Under the pieces are notes generated by a model, which saw nothing but the letters and a program-made list of their open reading frames with translations, did not search any database and was not told the DNA's origin. The translations under genes and the position numbers were made by a program. From contig QQUD01000348.1 of NCBI GenBank assembly GCA_008501785.1, positions 1 to 5,814 on the forward strand: a stretch of 5,814 nt of DNA. Reading direction: 5' to 3'. The first letter of the stretch is position 1. Each line of letters starts with the position of its first letter. Source of the stretch: Chloroflexota bacterium. GTDB taxonomy: Bacteria > Chloroflexota > Anaerolineae > Promineifilales > Promineifilaceae. Positions 1 through 5,324 of this stretch are shown here, piece by piece.

Positions 1-159
1 CACAATTCAAACGAATAAACAAATGTCACAAATAAATTGTCTCGTCTATTCTCGTGATTCAATTTTTCTTGAGCTTATGCATTACTTTCGTGTAAACTTT
101 CATCTTGTCGGTCATGAATATACTCCTGTTTTGGTTGTGGAAGACCTAGGAGTTTACCC

Positions 160-837
160 ATGATCGACATTTTTTCTATTGGTTATTCTGTTAAATCTTT
201 ACTGTCCGGTAGAGAAATATTAAATTGTCTTTTTGAAAAATTTCAAAAAAACTTCAATAAAAGCGAACTAGCGACTCTCTGTTTTCAACTTGGAATTGAT
301 ATTGAAAACATTCATGGTGAAACCCGAATTGAAAAAGCTAGAGAACTTTCCTGGTATTTTATACGACATAAACGATTAGATAAGTTAATTGAAGTTGGCA
401 AAGAAAAACACTCACATGCAGATTGGGAAGAACTTGAGGTATTATTGAATACCGAAAACGAAAATTCAACAAATGAAGTTGTAAAACTTACTGAACATAA
501 TGAGGATACACAAAATGCACTGCATATAAATTCATTATATTCAAATAAGAGCAACAGCTTAAATTCTAGACCCACATCACAAATTGCTGGTGAAGTGGCA
601 ATCACCCTTGAAGAATTAGGGTATTTTATTGAATTAAATGTAGGTCCTAAAAACGCTGCAATTCCTATTGCGGTTATAGATAAACAATATGAAAAAGCAA
701 TTCTTGGTATCGAGTTTGATGAAGAATTTTACTACAATCAACGCTCAGCAAGAGATCGAGATCGCCTTCGCAAACAGGTACTTGAACAAAATTTAAACTG
801 GAAGTTGCATAAGATTTGGACAATCGATTGGTATTAA
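160..837 (+). CDS. EAD-like adaptor domain fused to MTES_1575/Vsr-like nuclease domain (C-terminus cut by in-frame stop)
   Basis: The product is 225 residues with two recognisable parts. Residues about 20-90 resemble the effector-associated domains (EAD7-like, death-like helical fold) of bacterial conflict systems: a hydrophobic helix, then ELATLCFQLGIDIENI, then a basic helix with KARELSWYFIRHKRLDKLIE. Residues 95-138 are a polar Asn/Ser/Glu-rich linker. Residues 139-225 match the REase_MTES_1575 type of PD-(D/E)xK nuclease: GEVAITLEELGYFIELNVG, GIEFDE (E185), RSARDRDRLRKQVLE (195-209) and HKIWTIDWY at the end. Known EADs recruit effectors to partners carrying a like domain, and the nuclease domain would act on nucleic acid; the substrate is not visible. 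The ATG at 160 has AGGAG at 148-152 (7-base spacing), and an in-frame stop lies upstream at 115-117. Residue P169 sits where many relatives have Asp, which may weaken catalysis. The gene is AT-rich compared with its neighbours, suggesting transfer. No partner gene is seen in the window. Confidence 0.8.
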   Translation: MIDIFSIGYSVKSLLSGREILNCLFEKFQKNFNKSELATLCFQLGIDIENIHGETRIEKARELSWYFIRHKRLDKLIEVGKEKHSHADWEELEVLLNTENENSTNEVVKLTEHNEDTQNALHINSLYSNKSNSLNSRPTSQIAGEVAITLEELGYFIELNVGPKNAAIPIAVIDKQYEKAILGIEFDEEFYYNQRSARDRDRLRKQVLEQNLNWKLHKIWTIDWY

Positions 838-906
838 AATAAGCAAGGTGAAATTCAACGATTGATTCGTGCAATTGAAAATGCAAAAGAAGAGCTTTCA
901 ATATGA
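838..906 (+). pseudogene. In-frame C-terminal remainder of the nuclease gene beyond a premature TAA
   Basis: Directly after the TAA at 835-837 the same frame stays open for 23 codons and ends at TGA 904-906. It reads NKQGEIQRLIRAIENAKEEL plus two residues. Members of this nuclease family usually continue after the DW(Y/F/W) motif with a basic residue, Asn, and then a helix of the form E(I/L)xRLxxAIExAK, which is what is seen here. The TAA occupies the position where a Lys or Arg is expected, so a single AAA-to-TAA change would explain it. The tail has no start codon or ribosome binding site of its own. The gene is therefore either a recent nonsense mutant, or a form lacking its last helix that still folds, or the result of a sequencing error. 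The homology reading comes from my memory of the family, not from a search. Confidence 0.65.
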
Positions 907-988
907 TATCCTAAATAATATCGAAATGCCTTGAACTAATTGATTTACTCTACAATCCATCGTTTAAAATCACGAATATATCGAATAA

Positions 989-1006
989 TCGATAAAATTT
1001 TATCGA
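989..1006. promoter_or_regulatory. Perfect 18-bp palindrome, candidate operator
   Basis: TCGATAAAATTTTATCGA is its own reverse complement over all 18 bases. It has no spacer and no following T-run, so it fits a homodimeric protein binding site better than an intrinsic terminator. It lies about 65 bases upstream of the TTGACA box at 1070. The short word ATCGA recurs around it, as ATATCGAA near 979-985 and in both arms. The function is inferred. Confidence 0.4.
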
Positions 1007-1069
1007 CAATATAATACTTTCATTCTTTCCATTTGTGATTCCCCATATCCCAATTCCCAATTTTGCCAG

Positions 1070-1099
1070 TTGACAACCCCCCTCAATTTGTGATATTTT
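1070..1099 (+). promoter_or_regulatory. Candidate sigma-70-type promoter for the leader/ABC operon
   Basis: A perfect TTGACA -35 box at 1070-1075 is followed after 18 bases by TATTTT at 1094-1099. GATATT at 1092-1097 with a 16-base spacer is an alternative -10. Transcription would start near 1105-1107 and run into the leader ORF at 1159 and then the ABC genes. This is the best promoter match found upstream of the operon, but AT-rich DNA gives chance matches. Confidence 0.45.
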
Positions 1100-1132
1100 A
1101 GTCGTTCGCGTGTTTATCGGAAGTTTGCATGA

Positions 1133-1146
1133 TGCCCAACAGGGCA
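1133..1146 (+). promoter_or_regulatory. Small hairpin abutting the leader ORF ribosome binding site
   Basis: TGCCC (1133-1137) and GGGCA (1142-1146) pair as a 5-bp stem around an AACA loop. The last base of the stem is the first A of the AAGGAGG Shine-Dalgarno at 1146-1152, so the stem could influence access to that site. The stem is short and may be fortuitous. Confidence 0.3.
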
Positions 1147-1158
1147 AGGAGGCGTGCC

Positions 1159-1203
1159 ATGAAAAACCTGCTCAAGATCATCCAAACCCTTTTCGTTGAT
1201 TGA
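1159..1203 (+). CDS. Short leader ORF, 14 residues
   Basis: ATG at 1159 opens a 14-codon frame, MKNLLKIIQTLFVD, ending at TGA 1201-1203. It is preceded by a perfect AAGGAGG at 1146-1152 with an ideal 6-base spacing, one of the best ribosome binding sites in the window. Two in-frame ATGs at 1129 and 1132 would add ten basic residues (MMPNRARRRA), with a weaker GGAAG at 1119-1123. The peptide is amphipathic (K, L, I, F) and lies 325 bases before the ABC start, downstream of the TTGACA promoter candidate. It could be a regulatory leader peptide, a small membrane-active peptide, or the head of a lost gene. No family is recognised. Confidence 0.35.
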   Translation: MKNLLKIIQTLFVD

Positions 1204-1240
1204 TTCTAAATTTTGTAGTTAAAAGTTGATAGCCTTTGTT

Positions 1241-1357
1241 CGTTGTCCGTTGTCCGTGAACCGTAAGCCGTAAACCGATTACGGATTACGAAACCACGGA
1301 TTACGAAATCACGGACTACGAGACTACGGACTACAAGACTACAAGACTAAAGACTAC
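1241..1357. repeat. Degenerate 7/8-base tandem repeat tract
   Basis: From 1241 the sequence breaks into successive units of 7 or 8 bases. The order is CGTTGTC twice, CGTGAAC, CGTAAGC, CGTAAAC, CGATTAC, GGATTAC, GAAACCAC, GGATTAC, GAAATCAC, GGACTAC, GAGACTAC, GGACTAC, AAGACTAC, AAGACTAA and AGACTAC. The units drift gradually along the tract, as expected for slipped-strand expansion with mutation. The style resembles the short tandemly repeated heptanucleotides (STRR) of filamentous cyanobacteria, though the unit sequence differs. A related run of units occurs inside the second ABC gene at 4934-4968 and shares the 9-mer ACCGATTAC (1274-1282 and 4953-4961). No protein-coding role is seen here. 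Confidence 0.8.
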
Positions 1358-1364
1358 AAATTCC

Positions 1365-1404
1365 AAAGGAGGTGCCTACCCAAGGGAGTGATTCCATCGA
1401 CTCC
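1365..1404 (+). promoter_or_regulatory. Ten-base anti-SD match followed by a hairpin, no clear start codon
   Basis: AAAGGAGGTG at 1365-1374 is complementary to the full usual 3' end of bacterial 16S rRNA. No ATG follows at normal distance. The nearest candidate is GTG at 1388, 13 bases after, which opens only a 17-codon frame to TAA 1439-1441. Immediately downstream GGAGT (1385-1389) pairs with ACTCC (1400-1404), and GAT (1390-1392) with ATC (1396-1398) across one bulged G, giving an eight-bp hairpin. It could be a ribosome standby or leader element, or the relic of a start site whose gene is gone. Confidence 0.35.
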
Positions 1405-1527
1405 AGATGTGTCCTGTTCTGTCGTATTGTTTGTATTTTAAGTAAACTGCATCAGTCGCGTGTTGTTTCCTTTTGAAATTTTTGTGCGGTTTACCAACAA
1501 TCATTCATTTTGGAGAAGTTTGAACAT

Positions 1528-3285
1528 ATGGAATTGCCTATTAGACGGTATTGGGACGTGATGTTTCAATACCTGCAACCGTTACGAAATAAAGTTATCT
1601 GGCTAACGTTGCTTATTTTTAGCATGTTGGGACTGCAATTGGTGAATCCGCAGTTGATTCGGTATTTTATTGACACGGCCGTTTCCACCACCACCCTCAC
1701 CCCCCTCATTTACGCCGCCCTTTTCTACCTCGGCTTTTCACTGCTGCTGCAGCTGATTGGCGTTGTCACCACCTACATCAGTGAAGATATTGGTTGGCGC
1801 TCGACTAACCAGCTGCGTGCCGATTTGGCGCGTCACTGCCTGCACCTGGACATGTCCTTCCACAACGAGCACACCCCCGGCGAAATGATCGAACGCATCG
1901 ACGGCGATGTGGCGCACATTGCTATCTTCTTTTCGCAGTTTGTGATTCGGATTATGGGAAATGTGCTGCTGATTGTGGGTGTATTGATTGTGCTGCTGTG
2001 GGAAGATTGGCGGATTTCGCTGGCGCTGGGTGTGTTTACGGCCGTTACCCTCTACACCCTCAGCAAACTGCGCCAAATCGCCGTTCCCCACTGGAAAGCG
2101 GCCCGCGAAGCCAACGCCGACCTCTTTAGCTTCATCGAAGAACAACTTTCCGGCACCGAAGACGTGCGGTCCAGCGGTGCGGTCCCATTTGTGATGAAAA
2201 ACCTGGCCCGCCTGAATCGTATCCGCATGAATAAAGAGATTGACGGAGCCATGAGAAGCATTTTGATTATCGGCACCTGGATTGGCTTATTCGGCATTGG
2301 CCGGATTATTGCGCTTGTGTCTGGATATTATTTGTATCAGGCAGGCGTACTCACCATTGGCTCGGTCTATTTAGTCCTCAACTATACGCTGGCTATCTTC
2401 CGGCCCCTGCGCGAGATTACTAATCAGATTGAGCAAATGCAGCAAGCCGCAGCGGGGATAGAACGGGTTGAATCCTTACAAAAACTAATCAGCAAAATCA
2501 CGAACACAACAACTACCAGCTTACCAAACGGACCACTCAGCGTCACATTTGATCACGTTACCTTTGCCTATCATGAAGAAGAACACATTTTGAAAGATAT
2601 CGACTTCACATTGCAACCGGGCGAGGTGCTGGGCTTGCTCGGGCGCACGGGCAGCGGCAAAACAACACTCACTCGCCTCCTTTTCCGCCTTTATGACACC
2701 CAAACGGGTCAAATTCAACTGGGCAACAAAGCTGACTCCATCCACATTCAAGACACGCCAGTCATGGAACTGCGCCAGCGGATTGGGATGGTCACGCAAG
2801 ATGTGCAGCTTTTTCGGGCCACGGTGCGCGATAATCTCACTTTTTTCGATAAATCGATTACCGATGAGCAAATTCTCGCCGTCATTCATGACCTGGGTCT
2901 GACCAGTTGGTTTGAGTCGCTAACTGATGGATTAGATACCGAATTACAAACTGAAGGCAGCAGTCTCTCGGCAGGTGAAGCACAGTTATTGGCATTTACG
3001 CGGGTATTTTTAAAAGACCCTGGACTGGTGATTCTGGATGAAGCATCTTCTCGGCTTGACCCAGCAACTGAACAGCTAATTGAACGCGCCGTTGACAAGC
3101 TGTTAGCCAATCGCACGGGCATTATCGTGGCGCACCGGCTGGGAACGGTGGCGCGGGCTGACAAGATTATGATTTTGGGAAACGGCCGTATTCTCGAACA
3201 CGGCCCCTACAACGAACTCGTCAACAATCCCACATCCCATTTTTCGCAACTGCTGCAAACCGGTCTCGAAGCCGTAATGGCATAA
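1528..3285 (+). CDS. ABC exporter half-transporter, subunit 1 (permease fused to ATPase; catalytic Walker B, degenerate signature)
   Basis: This 585-residue inner-membrane half-transporter has the usual order of a type IV (ABCB/MsbA-like) exporter. Six membrane segments lie at about 23-45, 58-85, 133-157, 162-180, 245-270 and 275-295, followed by the typical FRPLREITNQIEQMQQAAAGIERVE helix end and an ATPase domain from about 338. In the ATPase, Y348 is the A-loop aromatic, Walker A is GRTGSGKT (372-379), the Q-loop Gln is Q424, the signature is LSAGE (480-484) instead of LSGGQ, Walker B is LVILDE (500-505) with catalytic E505, and H536 is the switch His. I chose ATG 1528 over the in-frame TTG at 1510, because TTTGGAGAAG (1509-1518) is the obvious ribosome binding site and lies inside the TTG version. 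The gene is 12 bases from subunit 2, so the two are surely co-transcribed. The substrate cannot be read from the sequence; drugs, lipids or peptides are possible. Confidence 0.95.
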   Translation: MELPIRRYWDVMFQYLQPLRNKVIWLTLLIFSMLGLQLVNPQLIRYFIDTAVSTTTLTPLIYAALFYLGFSLLLQLIGVVTTYISEDIGWRSTNQLRADLARHCLHLDMSFHNEHTPGEMIERIDGDVAHIAIFFSQFVIRIMGNVLLIVGVLIVLLWEDWRISLALGVFTAVTLYTLSKLRQIAVPHWKAAREANADLFSFIEEQLSGTEDVRSSGAVPFVMKNLARLNRIRMNKEIDGAMRSILIIGTWIGLFGIGRIIALVSGYYLYQAGVLTIGSVYLVLNYTLAIFRPLREITNQIEQMQQAAAGIERVESLQKLISKITNTTTTSLPNGPLSVTFDHVTFAYHEEEHILKDIDFTLQPGEVLGLLGRTGSGKTTLTRLLFRLYDTQTGQIQLGNKADSIHIQDTPVMELRQRIGMVTQDVQLFRATVRDNLTFFDKSITDEQILAVIHDLGLTSWFESLTDGLDTELQTEGSSLSAGEAQLLAFTRVFLKDPGLVILDEASSRLDPATEQLIERAVDKLLANRTGIIVAHRLGTVARADKIMILGNGRILEHGPYNELVNNPTSHFSQLLQTGLEAVMA

Positions 3286-3286
3286 A

Positions 3287-3294
3287 TAGGAGGG
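3287..3294 (+). promoter_or_regulatory. Ribosome binding site of ABC subunit 2
   Basis: TAGGAGGG lies in the 12-base gap after the TAA of subunit 1, with AGGAGG at 3288-3293 and only four bases before ATG 3298. The S9 peptidase gene downstream uses the same AGGAGG plus four bases spacing (5315-5320), so short spacing seems normal in this genome. Confidence 0.8.
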
Positions 3295-3297
3295 AAA

Positions 3298-5133
3298 ATG
3301 ACAGCAACAACCCAAACACCAGAGAACACCACACCCACCTGGAAATTCGTGTGGTCTTTAATCCGTTTTCGGCAGCCACAGCACACCTTCAACCTGATTT
3401 CACTGTTGGTACCCATGATTGCCATGATTGGCATGCCGTTAATCATTCGTGCCTACCTGAACATGCTCAGCGGCAGCGCACCAGTCGCATTTAACTTGTG
3501 GACCTTGCTGGCGCTGCTGGTCGTGTTTGTTATGTCACACATGGGGGCCGTTTGGGGCATCTTTCGTATGAATCGCCCCTTTATGCTGCACAATCATGCC
3601 CTGCTGCACAAAAACATGATGCAGCGGATATTGGAGCGTCCTGGAGCCAACGCCCTGCCCGAATCCCCAGGTGAAGCAATCAGCCGTTTTCGGGGCGATG
3701 TGTGGGAAATCCCTTTATTTGCGCTCTGGCTGAACAATATCGCCGCACACACCTTTTTCATGACTATAACCCTGACGATTATGCTCGTCATCAACGCCCG
3801 CCTGACACTGATTGCTTTGATTCCATTAGCTGTGGTTATTTCTATTGCCAATGCGGCGACTGGACGCATCGAAGCATATCGCAAGGAATTGCGCAAACGC
3901 AGCGGCATTGTCACTGGCTTTATTGCCGAAACATTTAACGCCGTGCAAGCCATCAAAGTAGCCACCGCAGAGGACCGCGTAATTGATTATTTTGAAACGC
4001 TCAATGAAAAGCGGCGGCAGGCGGCGCTAAAAGACAGGCTGTTCAATGAAATTCTGAGGTCTATCTTTCGCAACTCTAGCAATCTGGCAACGGCCGTTAT
4101 CCTCCTCCTCGCCGCCCAATCTTTGCAAGATGGCAGCTTCACAGTTGGCGACTTTGCCCTTTTCACCTCCTACCTCGCCAATACCACCGATTTTGTTACC
4201 TTCCTCGGCTTTTTAATGGCCCGATACAAGCAGGCAGGCGTGGCCGCCAATCGAATGGTGCGCTTGTTGCAAGGCGCACCCCCAGAAAATTTGGTGCAGC
4301 ATGGACCGGTGCATATGACGGGTAATTTGCCTGAGGTGCCTTTTGTGGCGAAAACGGCCGTTCACCACCTGCACACCCTCGACCTCAATCACCTCACCTA
4401 CAAACACCCCGATTCCAACCGGGGCATCGAAGATATTAACCTGCAACTTGAACGCGGCTCCTTCACCATCATTACAGGTCGCATTGGCTCCGGCAAGACG
4501 ACATTGCTGCGCGTTTTGTTGGGTTTACTGCCTATTGAAAACGGCCAAATCCTTTGGAATAACAATCCTGTTGACAATCCGGCGGAATTTTTTGTACCAC
4601 CCCGCGCTGCCTACACGGCCCAGGTACCGCGTCTCTTTAGCGACACGCTGCGCAACAATCTGCTGCTGGGTCTACCTGAAGAGGCCGTTGACATTCCGGC
4701 CGCTATCGAAGCGGCTGTCATGGGGCCAGATTTACAAGAGTTGGAAAAAGGACTAGACACAAAGGTGGGCCCGAAAGGCGTCAAGTTATCTGGCGGCCAA
4801 ATTCAACGCGCCGCCACCGCCCGCATGTTCCTGCGCAACGCCGAACTGCTCGTCTTTGACGACCTTTCTAGTGCGCTCGATGTCGAGACTGAAAAGCAGT
4901 TATGGGAACGGCTTTTGCATGGTAAGCAGTTTTCGGTAAACGGTAAACGGTCACCGATTACAGACCACCAACAACCCACCCTGCTAGTCGTATCTCACCG
5001 TCGTGTTGCTTTGCAGCGGGCTGACCATATTGTTGTGTTGAAAAACGGCCGTATTCACGCCACAGGCACCCTGGATCACCTCCTCGCCACCAACGAAGAA
5101 ATGCAACACCTTTGGGAAGGCAAGCTCACCTAA
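3298..5133 (+). CDS. ABC exporter half-transporter, subunit 2 (canonical signature, non-catalytic Walker B Asp, repeat insertion in ATPase)
   Basis: This 611-residue partner of the preceding gene has six membrane segments at about 30-53, 66-88, 147-166, 168-187, 260-277 and 283-308, then an ATPase domain from about 360. Walker A is GRIGSGKT (394-401), the Q-loop Gln is Q442, the signature is canonical LSGGQ (497-501), and Walker B ends VFDD with D522 where the catalytic Glu normally sits; H567 is the switch His. The Asp makes this subunit the non-catalytic half, as in heterodimers such as BmrCD or TM287/288. Together with subunit 1 it should form one working and one degenerate ATP site. Residues about 541-559 ([19 protein letters not shown]), between the D-loop helix and the switch strand, look like an insertion relative to the family. 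Bases 4934-4968 within it are 7-base repeat units. The linker 326-359 between membrane and ATPase domains is somewhat long. Confidence 0.95.
   Translation: MTATTQTPENTTPTWKFVWSLIRFRQPQHTFNLISLLVPMIAMIGMPLIIRAYLNMLSGSAPVAFNLWTLLALLVVFVMSHMGAVWGIFRMNRPFMLHNHALLHKNMMQRILERPGANALPESPGEAISRFRGDVWEIPLFALWLNNIAAHTFFMTITLTIMLVINARLTLIALIPLAVVISIANAATGRIEAYRKELRKRSGIVTGFIAETFNAVQAIKVATAEDRVIDYFETLNEKRRQAALKDRLFNEILRSIFRNSSNLATAVILLLAAQSLQDGSFTVGDFALFTSYLANTTDFVTFLGFLMARYKQAGVAANRMVRLLQGAPPENLVQHGPVHMTGNLPEVPFVAKTAVHHLHTLDLNHLTYKHPDSNRGIEDINLQLERGSFTIITGRIGSGKTTLLRVLLGLLPIENGQILWNNNPVDNPAEFFVPPRAAYTAQVPRLFSDTLRNNLLLGLPEEAVDIPAAIEAAVMGPDLQELEKGLDTKVGPKGVKLSGGQIQRAATARMFLRNAELLVFDDLSSALDVETEKQLWERLLHGKQFSVNGKRSPITDHQQPTLLVVSHRRVALQRADHIVVLKNGRIHATGTLDHLLATNEEMQHLWEGKLT
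4934..4968. repeat. Heptad repeat units embedded in the ABC subunit 2 coding sequence
   Basis: The bases read as five consecutive heptamers: CGGTAAA, CGGTAAA, CGGTCAC, CGATTAC, AGACCAC. Unit CGATTAC is identical to one in the intergenic tract (1276-1282), and the 9-mer ACCGATTAC is shared. The repeat is in frame and encodes about residues 546-557 in a surface loop of the ATPase domain, with no stop codon produced. Confidence 0.7.
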
Positions 5134-5139
5134 CCAAGA

Positions 5140-5272
5140 AGAGTTACCAACTTCCTGGAAGCTGATGAGCAAAACGCTGAACGAGTCATGTATAACCAAG
5201 ATTCACCAAACACAGCTTCTGGGAAGTTTTGATACGGGCTATTTGCTAACTTTAATGGAAGTTGGCAACTCT
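5140..5272. repeat. 133-bp segment bounded by 16-base inverted repeats
   Basis: AGAGTTACCAACTTCC at 5140-5155 and GGAAGTTGGCAACTCT at 5257-5272 are inverted copies with one mismatch in 16 bases. They lie wholly in the gap between ABC subunit 2 and the peptidase gene, starting seven bases after the stop codon. The interior has no ORF of note but holds two further GGAAG(C/T)T words (5157-5163 and 5222-5228). No clear target-site duplication is visible. It could be a miniature inverted-repeat element, a long-range RNA stem serving to end or insulate the ABC transcript, or a pair of binding sites. There is no T-run, so it is not a classic intrinsic terminator. Confidence 0.55.
5229..5256 (+). promoter_or_regulatory. 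Candidate promoter for the S9 peptidase gene
   Basis: TTGATA (5229-5234) and TTTAAT (5251-5256) are each one base from the sigma-70 consensus, with a 16-base spacer. Initiation near 5263 would leave a leader of about 60 bases before ATG 5325. The right arm of the inverted repeat (5257-5272) begins directly after the -10 box and would cover the start site, which would suit a repressor site or a hairpin at the 5' end of the RNA. This assignment is inference. Confidence 0.35.
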
Positions 5273-5324
5273 ATCAAAATTCGACTATCATTGCATCATT
5301 CCAGAAAGCATTCCAGGAGGTAAC

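Larger units (their letters stand above)
907..1509. other. Gene-poor, signal-rich intergenic stretch
   Basis: About 600 bases lie between the nuclease gene and the ABC operon without a convincing long gene on either strand. The first part (907-1060) is AT-rich and holds an 18-bp palindrome. The rest holds a candidate promoter, a short leader ORF, a 7/8-base repeat tract and an extended Shine-Dalgarno-like sequence with a hairpin, each listed separately. Because the promoter candidate lies about 430 bases before the ABC start, the operon may have a long 5' leader. No tRNA, rRNA, CRISPR array or riboswitch class that I know could be recognised. Confidence 0.6.

Noticed and set aside
69..98. TTGAGC-N18-TAAACT as promoter of the nuclease gene
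   Set aside because: Only four of six matches in each box in AT-rich DNA; not distinguishable from chance.
114..149. 11-codon ORF MNILLFWLWKT overlapping the nuclease gene ribosome binding site
   Set aside because: No Shine-Dalgarno of its own and too short to support.
950..1147. 65-codon minus-strand ORF in the intergenic stretch
   Set aside because: No recognisable domain, no convincing ribosome binding site, and it overlaps the promoter, palindrome and leader signals of the plus strand; it looks like a chance frame.
1241..1357. CRISPR array
   Set aside because: The units are 7/8 bases and contiguous, with no spacers; it is a tandem repeat.
1388..1441. 17-codon GTG frame after the AAAGGAGGTG motif
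   Set aside because: Spacing of 13 bases is too long, and the peptide has no recognisable character; kept only as part of the leader-element entry.
1510..1527. TTG start for ABC subunit 1
   Set aside because: No Shine-Dalgarno lies before it, and the natural site TTTGGAGAAG for ATG 1528 would lie within the extra codons.
5151..5161. CTTCCTGGAAG as terminator hairpin of the ABC operon
   Set aside because: It leaves a one-base loop and has no following T-run; only the long-range inverted repeat is credible.
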